Shown: positions 34,430-42,177 of the stretch, in pieces
Position numbering within the stretch: the first letter of the stretch is position 1
Layout: each line of letters opens with the position of its first letter
DNA from: SIG455 sp045659025
GTDB taxonomy: Bacteria > Bacillota > Clostridia > UMGS1810
Reading direction: 5' to 3'
NCBI GenBank assembly: GCA_045659025.1
Contig: JAZOWA010000034.1
Location: 1-64,000, forward strand
DNA: 64,000 bases
Notes under the pieces: generated by a model
Told to the model about the DNA's origin: nothing
The model's database searches: none
Seen by the model: the letters and a program-made list of their open reading frames with translations, nothing else
Made by a program: the position numbers and the translations under genes

Positions 34430-35515
34430 TTGAACACAAGATATTTTCAGCAGATAACACGTCAGTTCAAGGATGCTATGGGCAGAGACGTGGGCATTAT
34501 TTTGGAGGGCACAGTCATTTCCAGCACTGAAGGTATAATTTCAGATGCTGATTTGGAATGCGTTCTTAATTTTGCCAACGATAATCTCGATACCTTTGCA
34601 TACAGTGGGTTCACATACCGCAGTGTGCAGGAAATGGGCAAGGTGGATTTCATAGTATTCGTACAGGGTGATGATGCTATGTCAAGAAGCTTTGCAGAGA
34701 TTCTCAAGATTAACTTCTCTTCCATCAAGGCTCTTTATGACGATAAATACAATCACATCAATTTTATAAAGAACTTCCTTTTGGACAACGTATTGCCGGG
34801 GGATGTGCTTGCCAAGGCGGCAGAGCTTCATCTTCCCATTGATGCATACAGAGCAGTATTCCTTATCCGTTCTGAGAATACGGGAGATTTCTCCGTGCTT
34901 GAGATTTTGGAGAATATGTTCCCCAATAAGAATTCCGACTACATAGTAAATATTGACGGCACAGATATTGCCCTTGTCAAGGAGTTTGAGGAAGAGGTTG
35001 ATCTCAAGACCTTGCAGGCCCTTGCCAAGGAGATAGCCGACACCGTCACCTCCGAGGCATTGGTTAAGAAGGTGAATATCGGTATTGGCACCCTCATTTC
35101 CAATATCAAAGAGATTGCCGCATCCTATAAAGAGGCACAGATTGCCCTTGAGGTTGGCAAGGTGTTTGAGGATGAGAAGCATATAGTAAGTTATGAGGAT
35201 CTGGGTATAGGTCGTCTTATCTATCAGCTTCCCACCACATTGTGTCAGCTTTTCCTGGGCGAGGTGTTCAAGAAGGGCTCTATCAACGAGCTTGATAGCG
35301 AAATTATAGAGACTATCAAGAAGTTCTTTGAGAATAACCTCAACGTGTCCGAAACTTCAAGACAGCTCTACGTTCACAGAAATACCCTCGTTTACCGCCT
35401 TGATAAAATCCAGAAGATTACAGGCCTTGACCTTCGTATCTTTGATGAGGCAATCATCTTCAAGGTGGCAATGATGGTTAATAAATACTTAAAGACCACA
35501 TCCTTAAAAATCTGA
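34430..35515 (+). CDS. CdaR/PucR-type transcriptional regulator with C-terminal HTH
   Basis: 361 residues. The N-terminal third resembles a sugar-diacid-recognition-like sensing region. The middle (about 135-270) is a degenerate GGDEF-like domain with VKKVNIGIGTLISNIKEI. The C-terminus (about 300-355) is a PucR-type HTH with VSETSRQLYVHRNTLVYRLD. The ligand is unknown. The start is TTG at 34430 behind GAGGTGA. It is followed after 68 bases by ftsEX and may be transcribed with them, which is an unusual neighbour for a CdaR protein; a role in controlling division genes is only a guess. Confidence 0.8.
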   Translation: MNTRYFQQITRQFKDAMGRDVGIILEGTVISSTEGIISDADLECVLNFANDNLDTFAYSGFTYRSVQEMGKVDFIVFVQGDDAMSRSFAEILKINFSSIKALYDDKYNHINFIKNFLLDNVLPGDVLAKAAELHLPIDAYRAVFLIRSENTGDFSVLEILENMFPNKNSDYIVNIDGTDIALVKEFEEEVDLKTLQALAKEIADTVTSEALVKKVNIGIGTLISNIKEIAASYKEAQIALEVGKVFEDEKHIVSYEDLGIGRLIYQLPTTLCQLFLGEVFKKGSINELDSEIIETIKKFFENNLNVSETSRQLYVHRNTLVYRLDKIQKITGLDLRIFDEAIIFKVAMMVNKYLKTTSLKI

Positions 35516-35583
35516 GGTAGTCTCTACGGACAGGCCTTATACGGGGATGTCCTCTGGAGTGACCTTATTAACTGAGGTGTAAT

Positions 35584-36270
35584 ATGATATTGTTGGAGAA
35601 TGTGTCTAAGACGTACGACAACGGCGTTCAGGCACTACGTGATGTTAATTTGTTTATAGAAAAGGGTGAGTTTGTATTCCTGGTTGGCTCATCAGCGGCA
35701 GGAAAATCCACCCTTGTAAAGCTTATGCTTAAAGAGATAGAACCCACCACGGGTAATATCGTTATCAATAACGTTGATGTCGGTGGACTCACCCGCAGGG
35801 ACGTTCCCTTCTACAGACGCAAGATAGGCGTAGTATTTCAGGACTTCCGCCTTTTGCCCAATAAGACGGCGTATGATAATATTGCCTATGCCATGGAGAT
35901 TGTAGGTGCATCCCGCAGAGAAATCCGCACTCAGGTGCCCAATGTTCTCAGTATGGTAGGTCTCACCCACAAGGCGAATATGTATCCCAACGAACTTTCA
36001 GGTGGTGAACAGCAGAGGGTGTCTATTGCCCGTGCTATTGTAAATAACCCTGCCGTGCTTATTGCGGACGAGCCCACGGGTAACCTTGACCCGATCACTG
36101 CCAAGGGCATAATGGAGATTATGGATGCCATTAACAGACGTGGCACCACTATTGTTATGTCCACCCATGCCAAGGATATAGTAAACACCATGCAGAAGCG
36201 TGTTATCCACGTGGAAGGCGGAGCAATCACTCATGACGAGAAAAGGGGTGGATACGTATATGCCGATTAG
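35584..36270 (+). CDS. ftsE: Cell-division ABC ATPase FtsE
   Basis: 228 residues. With FtsX it forms the membrane complex that activates peptidoglycan hydrolases at the septum. Motifs: Walker A GSSAAGKST near residue 36 (usually GPSGAGKST; alanine and serine substitutions are conservative), signature LSGGEQQRVSIARAI near 140, and Walker B AVLIADEPTGNLDP. GAGGTG precedes ATG. The stop overlaps the ftsX start by 11 bases. Confidence 0.94.
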   Translation: MILLENVSKTYDNGVQALRDVNLFIEKGEFVFLVGSSAAGKSTLVKLMLKEIEPTTGNIVINNVDVGGLTRRDVPFYRRKIGVVFQDFRLLPNKTAYDNIAYAMEIVGASRREIRTQVPNVLSMVGLTHKANMYPNELSGGEQQRVSIARAIVNNPAVLIADEPTGNLDPITAKGIMEIMDAINRRGTTIVMSTHAKDIVNTMQKRVIHVEGGAITHDEKRGGYVYAD

Positions 36271-37156
36271 AATGTTCAGACGCTTCACCCGTGAAGCCTT
36301 CGATAATATTTTCAAAAACAGTCTTATGAGCATCGCATCACTTTTCATCATCACCGCTTGCCTCTTTGTGTTTGGTGTGTTCCTGCTCGTTACTGTTAAT
36401 ATCAATTCCTTCAGCGCTCAGGTGGCAGACCAGTGTCAGATTCAGGTGTATATCACCAAGGAAGCCACGGAGGGCGGTATGATACAGAGTATCAGTAATT
36501 CCATCCGTTCTATAGAGGGTGTTACCAACCTCACCTTTGAAAAAGGCGAGGAGACCTTTGCCAAGTTCAAGGCAGGCCTTTCCGAGGAGGAACTGGTATC
36601 ATACAGCGGTTTGCCTGATGATATAATCGACGATTCCTTCAAGGTGACTCTCAAAGACATCTCCGAGACTCAGGCAAAGGCAGAGGAGATATCAAAGATC
36701 AGCGGAGTTCACAGAGTAGAGAACAGACAGGATATGATAAATATCGTGTACTCTCTTACTGATGCGGTGCGTCACATTTCTGTATGGATTATAATTATAT
36801 TTATGTTCATAAGCATATTTATAATTTCCAACACAATCAAGCTTGCACTTCATTCAAGACGCAAGGAAATCAATATTATGAAATACGTAGGTGCTACTGA
36901 TGCTTTCATCAGATGGCCCTTCATGATAGAGGGTATGATAGTAGGCTTTGCAGGTGCGATTGTGGCATTCTTCATAGTCCAGTCCTGCTATGCTGCAGGT
37001 ATGTCTGCATTAAGCGCAATCCCTGCGGGTGCAATCGTAGCCCTCAGACAGTTCGGTGATATCTGGCACCTTATCCTCATCCCATTTATTGGTGTGGGTG
37101 TGCTTATCGGTGCATTGGGTAGCGCCCTTTCAATCAGGAAGTACTTGCAGGTATAA
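36260..37156 (+). CDS. ftsX: Cell-division membrane protein FtsX
   Basis: 298 residues with four membrane helices (near 30-52 and three between about 190 and 290). A large extracytoplasmic loop (about 55-185) would bind the hydrolase. The conserved HSRRKEINIMKYVGATDAFI segment is the FtsX/MacB signature. ATG 36260 lies inside the end of ftsE, with AAAGGGG upstream; an in-frame start at 36200 would add ftsE-overlapping residues. Confidence 0.93.
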   Translation: MPIRMFRRFTREAFDNIFKNSLMSIASLFIITACLFVFGVFLLVTVNINSFSAQVADQCQIQVYITKEATEGGMIQSISNSIRSIEGVTNLTFEKGEETFAKFKAGLSEEELVSYSGLPDDIIDDSFKVTLKDISETQAKAEEISKISGVHRVENRQDMINIVYSLTDAVRHISVWIIIIFMFISIFIISNTIKLALHSRRKEINIMKYVGATDAFIRWPFMIEGMIVGFAGAIVAFFIVQSCYAAGMSALSAIPAGAIVALRQFGDIWHLILIPFIGVGVLIGALGSALSIRKYLQV

Positions 37157-37192
37157 TTCCCCGCACAGATACAATTTCAAAGGAGAAAGCTT

Positions 37193-38341
37193 ATGCGCAA
37201 CAGAAAATTCGTTAAAGTCCTCGCCTGGATTGCTCTTATCGCTTTTTTGGCAGTGACGGTTCTTTCTGTTATCCCATATAGCGGAAGTGCCGCCTCCGCA
37301 CAGGAGAGGTTGCAGAACGCGCAAAAGAAACAGCAGGAGCTTAATAAACGCCTTAACGATAATAAGGCCAAGAAGAAGCAGGAACAGGCGGTGAAATCCC
37401 GTATTGATAAAGACGTTGCTTCTGTTCAGGCGGAGATTGATGCCCTTGATGCACAGATAGAGGAGATTAACGACCGGGTTGAGGCCAAGGAGGCAGAACT
37501 CGCTGCCGCTCACGAGAAGAGCAACCAACAGTTTGAGTCATATAAGCAGAGGGTTAAGCTCATTGTGGAAAAAGGCTCAATCACATATCTCGAGGTGCTT
37601 CTCAAGGCAAATTCGTTGGAAGATTTCTTCATCCGTATGGACGTAGTTGAGCAGATAGCGGCTTATGATAATAATCTTTTGGCATCTCTTAAAGAGAATG
37701 AGCAGACTATCGAGGCGCTCAAGCTTGAGATAGAGAACGAGCGTGCAGAAGTAGAAGCGGTTATGCAGCAGAGCCTTTCCAAAAAGAGGGTTCTCGTGGA
37801 TAAGAAGGCTGCAAGCCAGAAAATCTTGAATGACCTTGCCGCAAGGGAGAAAGAGATTACCAACGAGATGCGTAAGGCCAAAGAGGCCGAGTTGGCGGCC
37901 CAGAGAGAGATCGCCCGACTGGTTTCAGGTGATACTTCCCAGTATGTGGGTGGAAAGTTCTTGTGGCCCTCTACAAATTCATACAGAATCACATCACCCT
38001 ATAGTATGCGAGTTCACCCCACACTGGGCGTGTATAAACAGCATACGGGTATTGATATAGGTGCTTCCTATGGTACCGACGTACTTGCCGCAGCAGACGG
38101 CACAGTAATCATCTCGGGCTACAACGTTGCCTGGGGTAACTACATAGTAATCAATCACGGTGGCGGTCTTACCACCTTGTACGCTCATAATAGCCAGCTT
38201 TTAGTTAGCAAGGGCGCAAAGGTGTCAAGAGGTCAGGTGATTGCCAAGGTTGGTTCTACGGGATATTCCACAGGTCCTCACATTCACTTTGAGGTGCAGA
38301 TTAACGGTAAACCCACCAACCCAATGTCATATCTGCAGTAA
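37193..38341 (+). CDS. Coiled-coil M23 peptidoglycan endopeptidase (FtsEX partner)
   Basis: 382 residues. A membrane anchor/signal (about 8-30) is followed by a long coiled coil (about 33-240, rich in Gln, Lys and Glu, ending EIARLV) and a C-terminal M23 (LytM) domain with zinc ligands in QHTGIDIG and GPHIHFEV. Domain order matches EnvC and the coiled-coil hydrolases activated by FtsEX. Because its metal ligands are intact it should cut cross-links itself, unlike EnvC. It lies 36 bases after ftsX with AAAGGAG, so same operon. Confidence 0.9.
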   Translation: MRNRKFVKVLAWIALIAFLAVTVLSVIPYSGSAASAQERLQNAQKKQQELNKRLNDNKAKKKQEQAVKSRIDKDVASVQAEIDALDAQIEEINDRVEAKEAELAAAHEKSNQQFESYKQRVKLIVEKGSITYLEVLLKANSLEDFFIRMDVVEQIAAYDNNLLASLKENEQTIEALKLEIENERAEVEAVMQQSLSKKRVLVDKKAASQKILNDLAAREKEITNEMRKAKEAELAAQREIARLVSGDTSQYVGGKFLWPSTNSYRITSPYSMRVHPTLGVYKQHTGIDIGASYGTDVLAAADGTVIISGYNVAWGNYIVINHGGGLTTLYAHNSQLLVSKGAKVSRGQVIAKVGSTGYSTGPHIHFEVQINGKPTNPMSYLQ

Positions 38342-38346
38342 ATTCA

Positions 38347-38375
38347 CGGACAGAGCATAATATATGTTCTGTCCG
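38347..38375 (+). terminator. Hairpin after the M23 gene (weak terminator candidate)
   Basis: CGGACAGA...TCTGTCCG extended inward by CATA/TATG, about 13 bp including one G-T. There is no clear T-run, so termination is uncertain. A second hairpin (38395-38401 with 38412-38418) abuts the Shine-Dalgarno of the next gene. Confidence 0.45.
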
Positions 38376-38431
38376 AATTATTGAATAATGTTATTTGAGT
38401 TGAATAGTAATAACTCAAGGAGAGTGAAACA

Positions 38432-39616
38432 ATGTCAAGAAGGAAACTCGTTATTATCACAGCACTTATAACCTTTGTGGTCACAACATTTGTCTTGGTG
38501 CTTGCCATAGGTGGCAATCTTGTTATATCTTCGTCATCCTTTGCCGACAGCAAGATGCAAAAACTCGGCAAGTTAGACGCCCTCATAGACAACTATTTCA
38601 TATATGACTACAACAAGGAAAAAATGGCAGACATTTCTCTTTCCGGATACGTCTATGGCTTGGGTGACCCCTATTCTTCATATATCAATAAGGAATCCTT
38701 TGCCAATATGAAGCAGTCTATGGAAGGCGATTATGTGGGTATCGGTGTAGAGATATTCATTGATAAGGATATGCTCATCACCGTAATCTCACCCTTTGAC
38801 CATTCTCCCGCTGCCGATGCAGGTATCCTCCCCGGCGATAAGATCATTAAGGTAGGGGATAAGGACGTGGACTATTCCAACTATAACGAAGCTGTTAACC
38901 TCATCAAAGGTACAGGTAAAGAGGATGCAGACAAATCAGTCACTCTCACTATAAAACGTGGTGAGGAAATCTTTGAGACGGAAGTAGAGCGTAAGAAGAT
39001 AGTAGCCACCACTGCTCAGGGAAAGATGCTCTCCGACAATATCGGATATATCCGACTTTCCAGTTTCGGGGATAAGACGGGTGACGAATTTAAGGAATGT
39101 GTGGCTGAACTTCGTTCCAAGCAGATGAAGGGTCTTATCATCGACCTTCGCAATAACCCCGGTGGCACTCTTGATAGTCTGGTGGAGGTAGCAGACTTCC
39201 TGATTCCCAAAGGCAATATAATCACTATTAAGGATAAGAAGGGCAAGGAGACAAAACTTAATTCCGACGATAAAGAACTCAAACTCCCCATAGTTGCACT
39301 TATCAACGGCAATACCGCGAGTGCTTCCGAAGCCCTTGCAGGAGCTCTTGTTGATAGTAATAAGGGTGTGCTGGTGGGTGAGAAGACCTTTGGTAAGGGT
39401 AGTGTGCAGACCATATTTGAGCTTGGTGACGGCACCGCCTTCAAACTGACCACCGCCAAATACTACACCCCCGGTGGCACCAGTATTGATAAAACGGGTA
39501 TTTCGCCCACCCATGAGGTATCCCTTTCCGAGGATGTAAAAGACCTGCCCGTAAGCAACATTCCCTATGATAAAGACACCCAACTTAAGAAGGCAGTAGA
39601 AATTCTGAAAAAATAA
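38432..39616 (+). CDS. S41-family C-terminal processing protease with PDZ domain
   Basis: 394 residues of the CtpA/CtpB type. The N-terminal membrane anchor (about 7-28) is followed by a PDZ domain (about 90-180, DAGILPGDKIIKVGDKDV) and an S41 domain. The catalytic serine is in NGNTASASEALAGAL near residue 293 and the lysine in GEKTFGKGSVQ near 318. Located outside the membrane, it would trim or degrade envelope proteins; CtpB relatives also activate sporulation sigma factors. The position next to the FtsEX-M23 module hints at hydrolase turnover, by analogy with other Ctp proteases. AAGGAGAG precedes ATG. Confidence 0.9.
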   Translation: MSRRKLVIITALITFVVTTFVLVLAIGGNLVISSSSFADSKMQKLGKLDALIDNYFIYDYNKEKMADISLSGYVYGLGDPYSSYINKESFANMKQSMEGDYVGIGVEIFIDKDMLITVISPFDHSPAADAGILPGDKIIKVGDKDVDYSNYNEAVNLIKGTGKEDADKSVTLTIKRGEEIFETEVERKKIVATTAQGKMLSDNIGYIRLSSFGDKTGDEFKECVAELRSKQMKGLIIDLRNNPGGTLDSLVEVADFLIPKGNIITIKDKKGKETKLNSDDKELKLPIVALINGNTASASEALAGALVDSNKGVLVGEKTFGKGSVQTIFELGDGTAFKLTTAKYYTPGGTSIDKTGISPTHEVSLSEDVKDLPVSNIPYDKDTQLKKAVEILKK

Positions 39617-39627
39617 TTAAAAAAGTA

Positions 39628-39656
39628 TTGCATTTTATATTTAACTATGATAAAAT
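39628..39656 (+). promoter_or_regulatory. Promoter of rpsB-tsf
   Basis: TTGCAT (39628-39633), 17 bases, TAAAAT (39651-39656). The leader before rpsB is about 105 bases. Confidence 0.65.
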
Positions 39657-39676
39657 GCTAAGGTAAAAAATACACA

Positions 39677-39740
39677 CGCATATTGACTTTGAGGAAGTTG
39701 CCTTCCACTCGGCAGGTCTCTTTGGAGGACGATATATGCG
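39677..39740 (+). promoter_or_regulatory. Structured rpsB leader (autoregulatory RNA candidate)
   Basis: CGCATAT (39677-39683) pairs with ATATGCG (39734-39740), closing a stem that encloses GAG...TTGCC / GGCA...CTC pairings (about 39691-39720). Ribosomal-protein leaders upstream of rpsB are known in several phyla; whether this one binds S2 is inference. Confidence 0.45.
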
Positions 39741-39768
39741 GAGGTATAAAAAACAAGGAGGCATAAAA

Positions 39769-40509
39769 ATGTCAGTAATTTCAATGAAACAGCTTTTAGA
39801 AGCAGGTGTTCACTTTGGACACCAGACCAGAAGATGGAACCCCAAAATGGCAGAGTACATCTTCACAGAGAGAAATGGTATCTACATCATCAACTTGCAG
39901 AAGACCGTTAAAAAGGTTATCGAAGCATACAACTTCGTTAAGGAAGTTGCAGCAAACGGCGAAGAGATCCTTTTTGTAGGTACAAAGAAGCAGGCTCAGG
40001 ACTCTATCAAAGAAGAGGCTGAGAGAGTAGGTATGTACTACGTTAACGCAAGATGGCTCGGCGGTATGCTCACCAACTTCAAGACAATCAGAAAGAGAAT
40101 CGAACGTCTCAATCAGCTCGAGAAGATGGAAGCAGACGGCACATTTGAACTTCTTCCCAAGAAGGAAGTTATCAAATTGAAGCTCGAAGCAGAGAAACTC
40201 ACAAAGTACCTTGGCGGTATTAAAGAGATGAAGAAGCTTCCCGGCGCTATGTTCGTAGTAGACCCCAAGAAAGAGAAGATTGCTATCGCAGAAGCTAAGA
40301 AATTGGGTATCCCCGTAGTAGCTATTGTTGATACCAACTGTGACCCCGACGAAGTAGATTACGTAATCCCCGGTAACGATGACGCTATCCGTGCGGTTAA
40401 ACTCATCGCTTCTACCATTGGTAACGCTATTATCGAAGGCAAGCAGGGTGAGCAGCTCGGTACTGCAGCAGATGCAGAGGAAGAGACTGTAGAAGAAGTA
40501 CAGGAATAA
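39769..40509 (+). CDS. rpsB: 30S ribosomal protein S2
   Basis: 246 residues. Conserved MKQLLEAGVHFGHQTRRWNP, NARWLGGMLTNFKTI and VDTNCDPDEVDYVIPGNDDA segments. The frame is open from 39736, but ATG 39769 has AAGGAGG nine bases upstream and matches the family N-terminus. The acidic C-terminal tail (EEETVEEVQE) is common in Firmicutes. Co-transcribed with tsf. Confidence 0.97.
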   Translation: MSVISMKQLLEAGVHFGHQTRRWNPKMAEYIFTERNGIYIINLQKTVKKVIEAYNFVKEVAANGEEILFVGTKKQAQDSIKEEAERVGMYYVNARWLGGMLTNFKTIRKRIERLNQLEKMEADGTFELLPKKEVIKLKLEAEKLTKYLGGIKEMKKLPGAMFVVDPKKEKIAIAEAKKLGIPVVAIVDTNCDPDEVDYVIPGNDDAIRAVKLIASTIGNAIIEGKQGEQLGTAADAEEETVEEVQE

Positions 40510-40556
40510 TCACGCGAGGGACTTTCCCTTGTAATTTACAATAGGAGGAATAACCC

Positions 40557-41447
40557 ATGTTTACAGCACAGGACGTAAAAGAGCTCAGAGAGAGAACCGG
40601 TTGCGGTATGATGGACTGTAAAAAGGCCCTTACCGAGACAAACGGTGATTTTGATAAAGCAGTAGATTTCCTTAGAGAAAAAGGTCTCGCAACCGCTGCT
40701 AAGAAAGCAGGCAGAATTGCATCCGAGGGTCTTGTTGACATTCTCGTAGAGGGCAATGTTGGTGCAATGGTAGAGATCAACTCCGAGACAGACTTCGTTG
40801 CAAAGAACGATGAATTCAAGGATTTCGTTAAGAACGTTGCAAGACAGGTTATCGCAACTAACCCTGCAGACCTGGATGCACTTTTGGAATCAAAATACAT
40901 TGACGATGCATCCATCACCATCAAAGACCTTCTCACAGAGAAGATTGCAAAGATCGGTGAGAATATGAACATCCGTCGTTTCGCTCGTTATGAGGGTGGC
41001 GTTGTAGGTTATGTTCACGCTGCAGGCAGAATCGGTGTTATGGTTAAGGTTGAGGCAGACCTCAATGACGAGACCACCGCTGCTGCAAAAGACTGCGCTA
41101 TGCAGATTGCTGCTATCAACCCCTTGTACAAAGATAGAGACAGCGTTCCCACTGAGGATATCGAGAAGGAAAAGGCAATCATCGTGGCACAGATCAAAGA
41201 AGATCCCAAGAATGCTAACAAACCCGACGCCATCATCGAGAAGATGCTCGGCGGTAAGATCAACAAGTACTATGAGACCAACTGCCTTATTGAGCAGGCA
41301 TTCGTTAAGGATGACAGCATCTCTGTTGGTAAGTACCTTGAATCCAAGGGCGTTAAGCTCGTTGACTATGTACGCTTCGAGAAGGGTGAAGGTCTTGAAA
41401 AGAAATCCGAGAACTTCGCAGACGAAGTTGCAAGCATGGTTAAATAA
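40557..41447 (+). CDS. tsf: Elongation factor Ts
   Basis: 296 residues, the nucleotide exchange factor for EF-Tu. The N-terminal UBA-like domain contains VKELRERTGCGMMDCKKAL. The core has INSETDFVAKNDEF, which contacts EF-Tu, and a GRIGVMVKVEAD segment, followed by the coiled-coil/dimerisation region. GGAGGA precedes the ATG. It follows rpsB by 47 bases. Confidence 0.97.
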   Translation: MFTAQDVKELRERTGCGMMDCKKALTETNGDFDKAVDFLREKGLATAAKKAGRIASEGLVDILVEGNVGAMVEINSETDFVAKNDEFKDFVKNVARQVIATNPADLDALLESKYIDDASITIKDLLTEKIAKIGENMNIRRFARYEGGVVGYVHAAGRIGVMVKVEADLNDETTAAAKDCAMQIAAINPLYKDRDSVPTEDIEKEKAIIVAQIKEDPKNANKPDAIIEKMLGGKINKYYETNCLIEQAFVKDDSISVGKYLESKGVKLVDYVRFEKGEGLEKKSENFADEVASMVK

Positions 41448-41463
41448 GATAAAACCAATTATG

Positions 41464-41491
41464 AAAAGCGACTCTTACGGGTCGCTTTTTT
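41464..41491 (+). terminator. Terminator of rpsB-tsf
   Basis: AAAAGCGAC with GTCGCTTTT around an 8-base loop, then more T residues. Confidence 0.85.
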
Positions 41492-41504
41492 GTTTGCCAA
41501 TAAC

Positions 41505-41533
41505 TTGACGGAAAGGGCAAACAAGTATATAAT
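41505..41533 (+). promoter_or_regulatory. Promoter of the XTP pyrophosphatase-mutS2 operon
   Basis: TTGACG (41505-41510), 17 bases, TATAAT (41528-41533), 36 bases before the start codon. Confidence 0.75.
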
Positions 41534-41568
41534 TGTATATGATATTAAAATATATAATGAGGTGCATT

Positions 41569-42141
41569 ATGGATATAATAGTTGCCACTAAGAATAAAGG
41601 TAAGATAAAGGAAATCAAGAAGATTTTAGGTAGTCACAATGTAATAAGTCAGGGCGAGGCAGGGATTGATATTGATGTGGAGGAAAACGGCTCCACCTTC
41701 GCTGAGAACGCTATGATAAAGGCAGAGGCAATCGCATCTCAGGTAGAGTGCGCAGTAATTGCCGACGATTCAGGTATAGAGGTGGATGCACTAAACGGTG
41801 CCCCGGGTATATATAGCGCCAGATACTGCGGGGAGGATGCCACCGACGAGGACAGGGTAGATAAACTTCTGGAGGAGATTAAAGATGCCCCCAATCGTGG
41901 TGCACAGTTCACCTGCGCTATTGCCCTTATTCTCCCCAATGGTGAGAGACACATCTTCAACGGCATTGTCCGTGGTACATTGGCATTTGAGCCAGTAGGG
42001 GAGAACGGTTTTGGCTATGACCCCATCTTCATCCCCGATGGATATGACACCACCTTCGGTGTACTCGATAGCAATATCAAGGACGAAATCAGCCATCGTG
42101 CAAGAGCACTCCGAGCCCTTGCAGATTTTGTCGGACAATAA
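41569..42141 (+). CDS. rdgB: XTP/dITP diphosphatase (RdgB/HAM1 family)
   Basis: About 190 residues. It hydrolyses non-canonical purine triphosphates (XTP, dITP) to keep them out of nucleic acids. Motifs: ATKNKGKIKEIKKIL at the N-terminus, ADDSGIEVDALNGAPGIYSA, and the C-terminal GFGYDPIF and SHRARAL. The frame is open to 41533, but the promoter -10 covers that region and ATG 41569 has GAGGTG at proper spacing. It is followed after 36 bases by mutS2. Confidence 0.92.
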   Translation: MDIIVATKNKGKIKEIKKILGSHNVISQGEAGIDIDVEENGSTFAENAMIKAEAIASQVECAVIADDSGIEVDALNGAPGIYSARYCGEDATDEDRVDKLLEEIKDAPNRGAQFTCAIALILPNGERHIFNGIVRGTLAFEPVGENGFGYDPIFIPDGYDTTFGVLDSNIKDEISHRARALRALADFVGQ

Positions 42142-42177
42142 TCGCCCTTTGTTTTTTGAGAAAGGAAAGATGACGAA

